Numbered from the stretch's first letter, positions 44,832 to 53,555 are shown. The stretch is 64,000 nt of DNA from Microvirga tunisiensis (GCF_009296175.1 NZ_VOSK01000002.1:62001-126000), one strand, 5' to 3'. The notes: a model not told the origin generated them from the letters alone. Translations and numbers: made by a program.

Positions 44832-46648
44832 GCCGATTGTCCTTTCACGATGACACCCGACCAGGGTGGAAGTTGAAGATTTTTTCCATTCGCCTTGATG
44901 CCTTGGCTCGACCACAGCACGCGGGCATCGTTCTCGATGTCCCAGCTCATTGGATTGTCGCCGAAATTCGCAAGAACGCGAAGGGTGCCGTCAGTAAAGG
45001 TCCAGGTCACGTCGAGTGTGTTCTCCGGCGAGACATTATAATGCGAGCCCCGATATTGGCTCTTGAGAAGAGGAACGATGTCCGTCCGCCGCAGATTCAG
45101 CAGATGACGGGTCTGTGACAGAACCTCCCGATGGGGCGACCGATCGATCTCCGACCAGTCGATCTTGGATTGCTCGAACGTCTTTCGATCGGTTGGATCC
45201 GGGATCCTCTGCGACATCTCCAGATCCGTGAAGGCCTTGAAGCGCTTGAATTCGCCACGCCGCCCGTCCCGGACGGCTTTCGCCAGATCGGGATCGTTCT
45301 CGAAATCGACGAAGAACTGGAACGGGGTCGATGCCGCCCATTCCTCACCCATGAAGAGCAGCGGGATCTGTGGCGAGAGAAGAAAGATCGCCTGGGCGAG
45401 AGCGAGTCGCTCCGGTGGGATCAGATGAGACAGGCGATCGCCGAAGGCGCGGTTGCCGACCTGATCGTGATTCTGAAGGAAGGCCACGAAAGCTGCCGGC
45501 GGGAGATGGCCCGACGGTTCTCCGCGAACGATGCCGTCCTTGTGCGGCGATGGATCCCCCTGATAGGCGAAGCCTTCGGCGAGCGCCCGACCGAGGTGTT
45601 GGAGCGGCTTGTCGGCATAATCTTCGTAATATCCCTCGTTCTCGCCGGTCAGGAGGGCGTGCCAGGAATTGTGGATGTCGTCCGCCCATTGCGCCGTGTG
45701 AAGCTTCGGCGCCCGATTGCCGTCACGATCAAGCCAGCGCGCCTGGTTGGCCTCGTTCTCGAGCACGAGATGAATGTGGCGGTCGGGGATCGCCTGCCGG
45801 ATGCGGCTCGCCAGTTCCTCGATGAAGTGAGGCTTGCCGTCATCGGTGATGGCATGGACCGCATCGAACCGCAGCCCGTCCAAATGATATTCCTCCAGCC
45901 AATAGAGCGCATTGTGGAAGAAGAAGTCGCGCACCGCGCGGCTGCCTTCGCCATCCACATTGATCCCGGCCCCCCACGGCGTCGGGTGGCGTTCTGTGAA
46001 GAAGGTCTTGGCATAGGCATGGAGATAGTTTCCGGATGGGCCGAAATGATTGTAGACCACATCGAGGAATACCATGAGGCCAAGCTCGTGCGCGCGCTCG
46101 ACGAGACGCTTGAGATCCTCCGGGCTGCCATAGGCTGCGTCCGGCGCATAGGGCAGGACGCCATCATAGCCCCAGTTGCGCCGGCCCGGGAACTCGCCGA
46201 TCGGCATGAGTTCGATCGCCGTAATGCCAAGGTCGCGCAAACCGTCAAGCTTGCCCATCAAGCCCACATAGGTGCCCTCCGGCGTGGCGGTTCCCACATG
46301 GACTTCGTAAAGAACGGTTTCCTCCCAGGGCCGGCCCGTCCAGGAAGCATTGGACCATTCGTAGGATTGCGGATCGACCACGAGACTGAGGTCGTGAACG
46401 TCATCACTCTGAAAGCGGGACGCCGGATCGGGCACGACGAGGTCGCCATCGATCTTGTAGCCGTAGCGGCTTCCGGCCCGCGCCTCCTGTGAGACATGGC
46501 GGTACCACCCGTCCCGATCTGCGGTCAGCGGGCGTTCGGCGCCATCGAGCATCAGGCTCACCTCGCGCGCCGTCGGCGCCCACAAGGCAAAGCGAATACC
46601 ATCGGAGGTTATCTCAGCCCCAAAGGGCATGGAGTGAACGCGCCGCAT
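44828..46648 (-). CDS. treZ: malto-oligosyltrehalose trehalohydrolase TreZ
   Basis: A 606-residue GH13_10 enzyme that releases trehalose from maltooligosyl-trehalose. The start MRRVHSMPFGAE is typical of TreZ; GGGGA lies upstream, and a promoter motif at 46684-46708 rules out the longer frame to 46759. An N-terminal CBM48-like domain is followed by the barrel with GLRFDAVHAI (nucleophile), VLENEANQARW (acid/base) and LQNHDQVGNRA. The end ICLVKG-like tail completes a normal length. It is the first gene of the operon with malQ-treY. Confidence 0.93.
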   Translation of the reverse strand: MRRVHSMPFGAEITSDGIRFALWAPTAREVSLMLDGAERPLTADRDGWYRHVSQEARAGSRYGYKIDGDLVVPDPASRFQSDDVHDLSLVVDPQSYEWSNASWTGRPWEETVLYEVHVGTATPEGTYVGLMGKLDGLRDLGITAIELMPIGEFPGRRNWGYDGVLPYAPDAAYGSPEDLKRLVERAHELGLMVFLDVVYNHFGPSGNYLHAYAKTFFTERHPTPWGAGINVDGEGSRAVRDFFFHNALYWLEEYHLDGLRFDAVHAITDDGKPHFIEELASRIRQAIPDRHIHLVLENEANQARWLDRDGNRAPKLHTAQWADDIHNSWHALLTGENEGYYEDYADKPLQHLGRALAEGFAYQGDPSPHKDGIVRGEPSGHLPPAAFVAFLQNHDQVGNRAFGDRLSHLIPPERLALAQAIFLLSPQIPLLFMGEEWAASTPFQFFVDFENDPDLAKAVRDGRRGEFKRFKAFTDLEMSQRIPDPTDRKTFEQSKIDWSEIDRSPHREVLSQTRHLLNLRRTDIVPLLKSQYRGSHYNVSPENTLDVTWTFTDGTLRVLANFGDNPMSWDIENDARVLWSSQGIKANGKNLQLPPWSGVIVKGQSA

Positions 46649-46683
46649 CGGATCCCCGGAAATCTTGAAGGAAAGCACTTGCG

Positions 46684-46708
46684 AACGAGAATGGTGAGGC
46701 AATGTTCC
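46684..46708 (-). promoter_or_regulatory. EcfG-type general-stress promoter of treZ
   Basis: Read on the minus strand, GGAAC (46708-46704) is followed after exactly 16 bases by CGTT (46687-46684). This is a perfect match to the EcfG consensus GGAAC-N16/17-CGTT of alphaproteobacteria. Transcription would begin near 46676, giving a leader of about 28 bases before the treZ ATG at 46648. Confidence 0.75.
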
Positions 46709-46797
46709 AGCATGGACCAAAAAAACAGCCAAGCTCGGATCTGATGCAGCCGTAGCCATGCAATTGCGGAATGGCAGCGCCAGCCGTCTGAGTTAGT

Positions 46798-46819
46798 CAG
46801 AAATTTTCTGAAATTTCTG
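46798..46819. promoter_or_regulatory. 22-bp perfect palindrome between treZ and glgA2
   Basis: CAGAAATTT (46798-46806) and AAATTTCTG (46811-46819) are perfect inverted repeats around the four-base spacer TCTG. The site ends one base before the GGAAC element of the candidate glgA2 promoter, in a position from which a bound protein could activate or block it. No regulator gene is adjacent. Confidence 0.6.
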
Positions 46820-46820
46820 C

Positions 46821-46846
46821 GGAACCTTTTCGCAGGGAAGCGAGTT
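46821..46846 (+). promoter_or_regulatory. possible EcfG-type promoter of the second glgA
   Basis: GGAAC at 46821-46825 is followed after 17 bases by AGTT at 46843-46846, one base away from the GGAAC-N16/17-CGTT consensus. The leader to the ATG at 46915 would be about 60 bases. Confidence 0.45.
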
Positions 46847-46914
46847 AGACAGCGCGACTGCCTATGGCGCGGGCTGTCGCTGGGGATTGCTGGGGATCGC
46901 GCCGCTGAGCGAAC

Positions 46915-48441
46915 ATGCTGGAATCAATTCAACTGGAAGCCAATGTGGCTTTCCCGACGGTGGCGCACGCCGAATTGCAGGCTAGTGCCCAGCCGTCCAT
47001 TTCCGTCAAACGACGTCAATCCATCCTTTTCGTCACCTCCGAGATCGCCGATTACATCAAGGCCGGGGGGCTTGGTGAAGTTTCCGCTGCGCTCCCGCGT
47101 GCGCTCCGTCACCATTACGATGTGCGCATTCTGATCCCGGGCTATCGCCAAGTTCTCTCGCAGATCGGACCGGTGGAGGAAATCGGGCGCCTGCCGGCCT
47201 CCTTCGGGATTCCTGCCTGCGGCTTGGGGCGTGGCACGACGCAGGACGGCTTGACGGTTTACGTCCTGCTCTGCCCTGAACTCTATGATCGCGACGGCTC
47301 GCCTTATGTCGACGGCTTCGGCGTGGATTGGAGCGACAACGACATCCGCTTCGCGCGCCTTGGCCTTGCCGCCGCCGACATCGCCTGCGGCAACGGCGAT
47401 CATCTGTGGCGCGCCGATCTCTTGCATCTCAACGATTGGCCGTCGGGGCTGGCATCGGCTTATCTCGTGTGGCGCGGGCAGCATATCCCGACGATCCTGA
47501 CCATTCACAATCTCGCCTACCAAGGAAACTTCGATCGCAGCCGGCTGTCCCATCTCGGGATTCCCGATGCCGCCTTCCAGATCAATGGCGTCGAGTTCTA
47601 TGGCAAGCTCTCGTTCCTGAAGGCGGGCATCTATTACTCGTCCCACATCACGACGGTCAGCTCCACCTATGCCCATGAGATCACGCGGCCGGAGTTCGGC
47701 TGCGGCCTCGATGGCTTGCTTCGGACCTGTGCTGAACAGGGCCGGCTGGACGGCATCATCAACGGCATCGACGAGAGCTGGGATCCGAGCACGGATCCGT
47801 ATCTGGTCAGTCCGTTCTCTGCCGAGAATTGTCGCGGCAAGCGCGCCAACGCCAATAACGTTCGCCAGAATTTTGGACTTGCCCTGTCGAACGGACCGCT
47901 TTTCGCCGTGGTGTCCCGCCTCGTGCATCAGAAGGGTGTCGACCTTGCCATCTCGGCGGCGGAAACCATCGTGTCGCAGGGCGGACAGATTGCCGTCATC
48001 GGCCAGGGCGAGCCGCGCTTCGAGAACGAGCTTCAGGCGCTGGCTCATCGCCATCCCGGCTCCGTCGGCGTGAAGATCGGTTATGACGAGGGAGACGCGC
48101 GACGCATGTATGCGGGCAGCGACTTCCTGCTCATGCCCTCGCGCTTCGAGCCCTGCGGCCTGAGCCAGATGTATGCGCAGAGGTTCGGTTCTTTGCCAAT
48201 TGCGCACAGGACGGGCGGCCTTGCCGACACCATCGAGGACGGCGTCAACGGTTTCCTGTTCGGCGAGCCTTCGCTCAACCGTTTCAAGGATGCCATCAAG
48301 AGGGGACTCGACACGTTCCGCTCTCGCCCACGCCTCACGGCCATGCGCCGCGCGGCGATGCAGCGCCCGCACGGATGGGATCGATCCGCGTCCCGATATC
48401 AGGAAGTCTATCAGCGGGCGTGCCAGACGGCGCTCGCGTGA
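46915..48441 (+). CDS. glgA: glycogen synthase GlgA (second copy)
   Basis: A 508-residue GT5 glycogen/starch synthase with an N-terminal extension of about 35 residues before the ILFVTSEIADYIKAGGLGE motif. ITIHNLAYQGNF, GGIAs-equivalent helices and the C-terminal [14 protein letters not shown] are present, so it should be active. The sequence is clearly diverged from the first copy (KAGGLGE against KTGGLAD). It is divergent from treZ, not linked to glgC, and appears to have a stress-type promoter. It may serve a different growth phase or make the maltodextrins used by TreY. Confidence 0.9.
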   Translation: MLESIQLEANVAFPTVAHAELQASAQPSISVKRRQSILFVTSEIADYIKAGGLGEVSAALPRALRHHYDVRILIPGYRQVLSQIGPVEEIGRLPASFGIPACGLGRGTTQDGLTVYVLLCPELYDRDGSPYVDGFGVDWSDNDIRFARLGLAAADIACGNGDHLWRADLLHLNDWPSGLASAYLVWRGQHIPTILTIHNLAYQGNFDRSRLSHLGIPDAAFQINGVEFYGKLSFLKAGIYYSSHITTVSSTYAHEITRPEFGCGLDGLLRTCAEQGRLDGIINGIDESWDPSTDPYLVSPFSAENCRGKRANANNVRQNFGLALSNGPLFAVVSRLVHQKGVDLAISAAETIVSQGGQIAVIGQGEPRFENELQALAHRHPGSVGVKIGYDEGDARRMYAGSDFLLMPSRFEPCGLSQMYAQRFGSLPIAHRTGGLADTIEDGVNGFLFGEPSLNRFKDAIKRGLDTFRSRPRLTAMRRAAMQRPHGWDRSASRYQEVYQRACQTALA

Positions 48442-48468
48442 CTTTTCTTGCGTTGTGACGACTTCGAG

Positions 48469-48500
48469 AATGGGCTGAACGCAAGTTCAGCCCATTTTTC
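48469..48500 (+). terminator. rho-independent terminator after the second glgA
   Basis: A perfect 12-bp stem (48469-48480 with 48485-48496) around a GCAA tetraloop is followed by TTTTT overlapping its end (48495-48499). It closes the glgA transcript and isolates it from the urea operon. Confidence 0.9.
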
Positions 48501-48654
48501 GTTCACAAAGGTCGAAACTTAGTCGCCAGGGTCATAGTGTTGCAGCCCGATTCTTGGGCCTGTGCTGCTTTTTAAGGCAAATGTTCTATCGCCCTGTTCC
48601 TGCCATCGATCGTCAGGAACGCTTGTCGCTCTAAGGCAGAATGAAAGACCGGGC

Positions 48655-48671
48655 TTGGCATGGTTCTTGCG
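48655..48671 (+). promoter_or_regulatory. sigma-54 (-24/-12) promoter of the urea operon
   Basis: TTGGCAT at 48655-48661 and TTGC at 48667-48670 place the invariant GG (48657-48658) and GC (48669-48670) exactly 12 bases apart, as in the consensus TGGCAC-N5-TTGC. It lies 50 bases ahead of the urtA ATG. RpoN with NtrC is the usual nitrogen-limitation control of urea uptake. A clear NtrC dyad was not found, only degenerate GC-rich repeats around 48535-48575. Confidence 0.7.
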
Positions 48672-48720
48672 TAATGACCCGACGCTGCACCTGAAACAGG
48701 GCAGCCAAGGGAGAGGATCC

Positions 48721-50010
48721 ATGTCGATGTTGAATATGACCCGCAGACACCTGATGGCGCTGGCCTCCGCCGCGCTGGTTTCCGGCGCTGTGATGGGAAC
48801 GGCGCAAGCGCAGGAGACGATCAAGGTCGGTGTTCTGCACTCCTTGTCCGGCACGATGGCGATCAGCGAGACGACACTGAAGGATGTCATGCTGATGCTC
48901 ATCGAGGAGCAGAACAAGAAGGGTGGTCTGCTCGGCAAGAAGCTTGAAGCGGTCGTCGTCGATCCGGCTTCCAACTGGCCTCTCTTTGCCGAGAAGGCGC
49001 GCGAGCTGATCAGTCAGAACAAGGTCTCGGCCGTATTCGGGTGCTGGACTTCGGTGTCCCGCAAGTCCGTGCTGCCGGTGTTCAAGGAGCTCAACAGCGT
49101 TCTCTTCTATCCGGTGCAGTATGAGGGTGAAGAGAGCGAGCGCAACGTGTTCTACACGGGCGCTGCTCCGAACCAGCAGGCCATCCCGGCCGTCGATTAT
49201 CTCGCCAAGGAAGAGAAGGTCGAGCGTTGGGTTCTGGCCGGCACCGACTATGTCTATCCGCGTACGACCAACAAGATTCTCGAAGCTTACCTGAAGTCCA
49301 AGGGCGTGAAGGCCGAGGACATCATGATCAACTACACGCCGTTCGGTCATTCCGATTGGCAGACCATCGTGGCGGACATCAAGAAGTTCGGCTCGGCCGG
49401 CAAGAAGACGGCCGTGGTCTCCACCATCAACGGCGATGCCAACGTGCCGTTCTACAAGGAACTCGCTAACCAGGGCGTGAAGGCAACGGACATTCCGGTC
49501 GTGGCCTTCTCCGTCGGCGAGGAAGAGCTTGCGGGTATCGACACGAAGCCTCTCGTCGGACACCTGGCCGCCTGGAACTACTTTCAGTCCATCGATACGC
49601 CCGACAACAAGGCTTTCATCGAGAAGTGGAAGACCTTCACCAAGAACGACAAGCGCGTGACCAACGACCCCATGGAAGCTCACGTGATCGGCTTCAACAT
49701 GTGGGTGAAGGCGGTCGAGAAGGCCGGCACCACGGATCCGGACAAGGTGATCGATGCCATCGTCGGCGTCGAGGTTCCGAACCTGACGGGCGGCGTCTCC
49801 AAGATGCTCCCGAACCACCACATCACCAAGCCGGTTCTCATCGGCGAGATCAAGGAAGACGGGCAGTTCGAGACCGTGTCGCAGACCGACGCACTCGTTC
49901 CGGGCGATGCCTGGTCCAAATTCCTCGACGGTTCCAAGGACCTGATCGCCGACTGGAAGGATCTCAAGTGCGGCAACTACAACACCGTCACGAAGAAGTG
50001 CGGTGCCTGA
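48721..50010 (+). CDS. urtA: urea ABC transporter substrate-binding protein UrtA
   Basis: A 429-residue periplasmic binding protein of the branched-chain amino acid/amide family. The ATG at 48721 has GAGAGG upstream. A twin-arginine-like or Sec signal peptide (MTRRHLMALASAALVSGA, cleavage near AQAQ) comes first. The mature part opens ETIKVGVLHSLSGTMAISE, the UrtA hallmark, and has FGCWTSVSRKSVLPVFKE and FYPVQYEGEE, which line the urea site. It delivers urea to UrtBCDE. It is the first gene after the sigma-54 promoter. Confidence 0.96.
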   Translation: MSMLNMTRRHLMALASAALVSGAVMGTAQAQETIKVGVLHSLSGTMAISETTLKDVMLMLIEEQNKKGGLLGKKLEAVVVDPASNWPLFAEKARELISQNKVSAVFGCWTSVSRKSVLPVFKELNSVLFYPVQYEGEESERNVFYTGAAPNQQAIPAVDYLAKEEKVERWVLAGTDYVYPRTTNKILEAYLKSKGVKAEDIMINYTPFGHSDWQTIVADIKKFGSAGKKTAVVSTINGDANVPFYKELANQGVKATDIPVVAFSVGEEELAGIDTKPLVGHLAAWNYFQSIDTPDNKAFIEKWKTFTKNDKRVTNDPMEAHVIGFNMWVKAVEKAGTTDPDKVIDAIVGVEVPNLTGGVSKMLPNHHITKPVLIGEIKEDGQFETVSQTDALVPGDAWSKFLDGSKDLIADWKDLKCGNYNTVTKKCGA

Positions 50011-50022
50011 TCGCCTGAAGCT

Positions 50023-50049
50023 CGAGGACGGCCGCGAAGGCCGTCCTCG
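50023..50049 (+). terminator. intercistronic hairpin between urtA and urtB
   Basis: A perfect 11-bp GC-rich stem (50023-50033 with 50039-50049) with loop GCGAA lies 12 bases after the urtA stop. There is no T-run. Such hairpins often protect the abundant binding-protein message or attenuate transcription into the permease genes. Confidence 0.6.
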
Positions 50050-50076
50050 CTCTCTCCTCTGTTCGAAGTTGATGGC

Positions 50077-51666
50077 ATGACCAGCTTGCGCAGCATCCTG
50101 CAGGCCTTCCTTCTGCTGCTCGGAATGACATCCGCGGCGGCGGCCGGCCCCTATGAAGACGCTCTGCCCAAGTTCGCGGCCGACAGCTATGCCGATACCG
50201 AGGCCGCCATCGGGGCTGTGGCAGGCAGCGGCCACGGACAATCATTGAGCCTCGTCGAAGCTCTGCGCGACGGACGACTGATGGTCGCTGCGGGGCAGGT
50301 CTATATCCGTGATCCTGCGGGCAAGTTCTTGGATGCGGGAACCGGGCAGTCCGTCGAGCCTCCTGCCGGCGCCAAGCCCGTACGGGTCAACAACCGTATC
50401 CGTCGCGCCATCGAGGCGGCTCTCGGCAGCATGACCTTGCTCAGCCCCGATGCCGCGGTCCGTCTCGACGCAGCCCGTGCGGTTTTCCGCTCGCGCGACG
50501 CGGCAGCTCTTCCGGCGCTCGAGAAGGCCATAGCACAGGAGAGCGACACCGGCTTGCGGAATGCTCTCGAGAGCGCTCGTGCCGCGATCGTTTTGAGCAA
50601 ACCGGATGCCTCATCGTCGCAGAAGCTGGCAGCCATCGAAAACCTGCATGTCCGTGGCGATCAGGATGCTCTGGCGCTTCTCTCTTCGCTGCCGCCCGGA
50701 ACGTCGGCGGACGTGTCCGGCGCTGCCGCCAAAGCAGCCGAGGGCATTCGCTCCCGGCTGGCGCTCTGGAGTTCCGTTCAGAACGTCTGGTATGGGATCT
50801 CCCTCGGGTCCGTCCTGCTGCTGGCGGCCATCGGCCTGTCGATCACCTTCGGCACCATGGGGGTCATCAACATGGCTCATGGCGAGATGGTTATGATCGG
50901 GGCTTATACGACCTTCCTGGTGCAGGAATTGATCCGCACCCATGCACCCGGTCTCTTCGGCGCCTCCCTGTTCATCGCGCTGCCGCTCGCCTTTCTCGTG
51001 GCGGGCCTGATCGGCATTCTCATCGAGCGCACGGTCATCCGCTTCCTTTACGGGCGGCCGCTTGAGACGCTTCTCGCCACCTGGGGCATATCCCTCATCC
51101 TGCAGCAGGGCGTGCGCACGATCTTCGGCCCGACCAATCGCGAGGTCGGCACGCCGGCCTGGATGAGCGGAGCCCTGGAGCTCGGAGGCTTGAGCCTCAC
51201 CTATAACCGCATCGCCATCGTCGTCTTCGCCTTCGCGGTCTTCACGACTCTGCTTCTCGTGCTGCGGTACACATCGCTTGGGCTGTATGTTCGCGCCGTC
51301 ACGCAGAACCGACGCATGGCGGGCTCCATGGGCATCCGGACGAACCGGATCGACGCGCTGGCCTTCGGGCTCGGATCGGGGGTGGCCGGGATCGCCGGCG
51401 TGGCGCTCTCGCAGATCGACAATGTCAGCCCCAATCTCGGGCAGGGATACATCATCGACAGCTTCATGGTGGTGGTGTTCGGCGGCGTCGGTAATCTCTG
51501 GGGCACGCTGGTGGGCGCCATGACGCTCGGCGTCGCCAACAAGCTGCTCGAGCCCTATGCGGGCGCGGTGCTCGGCAAGATCGTGCTGCTCGTCGCGATC
51601 ATTCTTTTCATCCAAAGGCGTCCGCGCGGCCTCTTCGCGCTCAAAGGCAGGGCGGTCGAAGCATGA
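50077..51666 (+). CDS. urtB: urea ABC transporter permease UrtB
   Basis: A 529-residue inner-membrane permease. It has the long N-terminal periplasmic extension of UrtB (about residues 1-235, with its own signal peptide ending AAAAG) and then a LivH-like membrane domain with about eight segments, including GLSITFGTMGVINMAHGEM. The C-terminus IQRRPRGLFALKGR is typical. With UrtC it forms the channel for urea. It overlaps urtC by four bases (ATGA). Confidence 0.95.
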   Translation: MTSLRSILQAFLLLLGMTSAAAAGPYEDALPKFAADSYADTEAAIGAVAGSGHGQSLSLVEALRDGRLMVAAGQVYIRDPAGKFLDAGTGQSVEPPAGAKPVRVNNRIRRAIEAALGSMTLLSPDAAVRLDAARAVFRSRDAAALPALEKAIAQESDTGLRNALESARAAIVLSKPDASSSQKLAAIENLHVRGDQDALALLSSLPPGTSADVSGAAAKAAEGIRSRLALWSSVQNVWYGISLGSVLLLAAIGLSITFGTMGVINMAHGEMVMIGAYTTFLVQELIRTHAPGLFGASLFIALPLAFLVAGLIGILIERTVIRFLYGRPLETLLATWGISLILQQGVRTIFGPTNREVGTPAWMSGALELGGLSLTYNRIAIVVFAFAVFTTLLLVLRYTSLGLYVRAVTQNRRMAGSMGIRTNRIDALAFGLGSGVAGIAGVALSQIDNVSPNLGQGYIIDSFMVVVFGGVGNLWGTLVGAMTLGVANKLLEPYAGAVLGKIVLLVAIILFIQRRPRGLFALKGRAVEA

Positions 51667-52799
51667 AGTCGCAATCCGTGCTCGATCGTCAGAGCATCAT
51701 CGTACTCCTTCTGCTGGGGGCGGCCGCCATTCTGGTGCCTGTCCTGAACGTGGCGGTGGACCCGGGATCCCCGATCCACCTGTCGGATCACCTTGTGCCG
51801 CTGCTCGGCAAATATATCTCCTTCGCGCTGCTCGCGCTCTCGGTCGATCTGATCTGGGGCTTCTGCGGCATTCTCTCTCTGGGACACGGCGCCTTCTTCG
51901 CGCTCGGCGGCTATGCCATGGGCATGTATCTCATGCGCCAGGTCGGGCCGCGCGGCGTCTACGCCGATCCGATCCTTCCCGACTTCATGGTGTTCCTGAA
52001 CTGGAAGGAATTGCCCTGGTTCTGGCATGGGTTCGACTGGTTCCCGTTCGCAGCCCTCATGGTGCTGCTTGTGCCGGGCATTCTCGCCTTCGTGTTCGGC
52101 TGGTTTGCCTTCCGCTCGCGAGTGACGGGCGTCTACCTCTCCATCATCACACAGGCGATGACATTCGCCCTGATGCTCGCCTTCTTCCGCAATGACATGG
52201 GCTTCGGCGGCAATAACGGACTGACCGACTTCAAGGAGATCCTGGGCTTCCCGATCCAGGCCGCCTCGACGCGGATCGTCCTGTTCGTCCTGTCGGTCGC
52301 GGCGCTTGCCGGGGGCTACCTGCTCTGCCGCTGGGTGGTGAGTTCCAAGTTCGGCAAGGTGCTCGTGGCGGTGCGCGACGCGGAGAGCCGCACGCGTTTT
52401 CTTGGATACCGTGTCGAGCACTACAAGCTTGCCGTCTTCACGCTCTCGGCCATGCTGGCCGGCGTCGCAGGCGCACTCTACGTCCCGCAGGTCGGCATCA
52501 TCAACCCGAGCGAGTTCGCACCGGCCAACTCCATCGAGGTGGTCATCTGGGTGGCGGTCGGCGGTCGCGGAACGCTGGCAGGCCCCATTCTCGGCGCGCT
52601 TCTGGTCAATGCGGGCAAGACCTGGTTCACCGGGATGCTGCCGGAATTCTGGCTCTTCGCGCTCGGCGGCCTCTTCGTCTTCGTCACGCTCCTGATGCCC
52701 CGCGGCATCCTCGGCGCGGCCAAGGATCTCTGGGCGCATGCCGGGCAGCGGCTGAAGTCCCGGCCCATGTCCGAACCGGTTTCCCAGGCGGCGGAGTAA
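51663..52799 (+). CDS. urtC: urea ABC transporter permease UrtC
   Basis: A 378-residue LivM-like permease with about ten hydrophobic segments. Motifs are VDLIWGFCGILSLGHGAFFALGG-type first half (GHGAFFALGGYAMGMYLM), NNGLTDF and the EAA-loop region RDAESRTRFLGYRVEHYKL that contacts the ATPases. It pairs with UrtB in the membrane. It is coupled to urtB by overlap and to urtD with a three-base gap. Confidence 0.95.
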   Translation: MKSQSVLDRQSIIVLLLLGAAAILVPVLNVAVDPGSPIHLSDHLVPLLGKYISFALLALSVDLIWGFCGILSLGHGAFFALGGYAMGMYLMRQVGPRGVYADPILPDFMVFLNWKELPWFWHGFDWFPFAALMVLLVPGILAFVFGWFAFRSRVTGVYLSIITQAMTFALMLAFFRNDMGFGGNNGLTDFKEILGFPIQAASTRIVLFVLSVAALAGGYLLCRWVVSSKFGKVLVAVRDAESRTRFLGYRVEHYKLAVFTLSAMLAGVAGALYVPQVGIINPSEFAPANSIEVVIWVAVGGRGTLAGPILGALLVNAGKTWFTGMLPEFWLFALGGLFVFVTLLMPRGILGAAKDLWAHAGQRLKSRPMSEPVSQAAE

Positions 52800-52802
52800 G
52801 TC

Positions 52803-53555
52803 ATGTCTGCACCCGTTACCCCGACGCTTCTCTATCTCGACAACGTCTCCGTGTCCTTCGACGGCTTCCGGGCCTTGAACTCACTGTCGCTTGCCGTCGA
52901 TCATGCGGAGATGCGCGCCATCATCGGCCCCAACGGGGCGGGCAAGACCACGATGATGGATGTCATTACCGGTAAGACCCGCCCGAACGAAGGCACGGCG
53001 CTCTTCGAGGGCTCTCACGATCTGACGGCGCTCGACGAAGCTGCGATCGCCGAACTCGGGATCGGCCGCAAGTTCCAGACGCCGACCGTGTTCGAGATGC
53101 ACAGCGTCGAAGACAACATTCTCCTCGCCCTCAAGGAAAACCGCTCTCCCTTCGCGACGCTTCTGTCGCGGCGCACGGCTCGGGAGCGTGAGCGGATCGA
53201 GGCGCTTCTGGAGCGGGTGCGCCTGACGGCGCATCGCCACCGCAAGGCGGGGGAACTCTCACACGGTCAGAAGCAGTGGCTCGAGATCGGCATGCTGCTG
53301 GCGCAGCAACCCAAGCTCCTGCTGATCGATGAGCCCGCCGCAGGCATGACGGACCAGGAGACTGCCGACACGGCCGATCTCCTGCGCGACATCGCGAAGA
53401 CGCAGGCCGTCGTCGTGGTGGAGCATGACATGACCTTCGTGCGCGATCTCGATGTAAAGGTCACATGCCTTCATGAAGGCACGGTGCTCGCCGAGGGAAC
53501 GCTCGATGCGGTGAGTGCGAACGAGCGCGTGGTCGAGGTTTATCTGGGGCGATGA
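52803..53555 (+). CDS. urtD: urea ABC transporter ATP-binding protein UrtD
   Basis: A 250-residue LivG-type ATPase. Walker A is GPNGAGKTT at residues 42-50, the signature is LSHGQKQWLEIGM, Walker B is LLLIDEPAAGMT and the switch His is in VVVEHDMTFV. It drives urea import together with UrtE. Its stop overlaps the urtE start by four bases. Confidence 0.95.
   Translation: MSAPVTPTLLYLDNVSVSFDGFRALNSLSLAVDHAEMRAIIGPNGAGKTTMMDVITGKTRPNEGTALFEGSHDLTALDEAAIAELGIGRKFQTPTVFEMHSVEDNILLALKENRSPFATLLSRRTARERERIEALLERVRLTAHRHRKAGELSHGQKQWLEIGMLLAQQPKLLLIDEPAAGMTDQETADTADLLRDIAKTQAVVVVEHDMTFVRDLDVKVTCLHEGTVLAEGTLDAVSANERVVEVYLGR

Noticed and set aside
46649-46759. Longer start for treZ
   Set aside because: It would lie upstream of the candidate EcfG promoter, and known TreZ proteins start near the MRRVHSMPFG segment.
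48631-50241. 536-codon open frame antisense to urtA
   Set aside because: It mirrors a strongly conserved gene, its composition is typical of high-GC antisense frames, and it has no recognisable domain.
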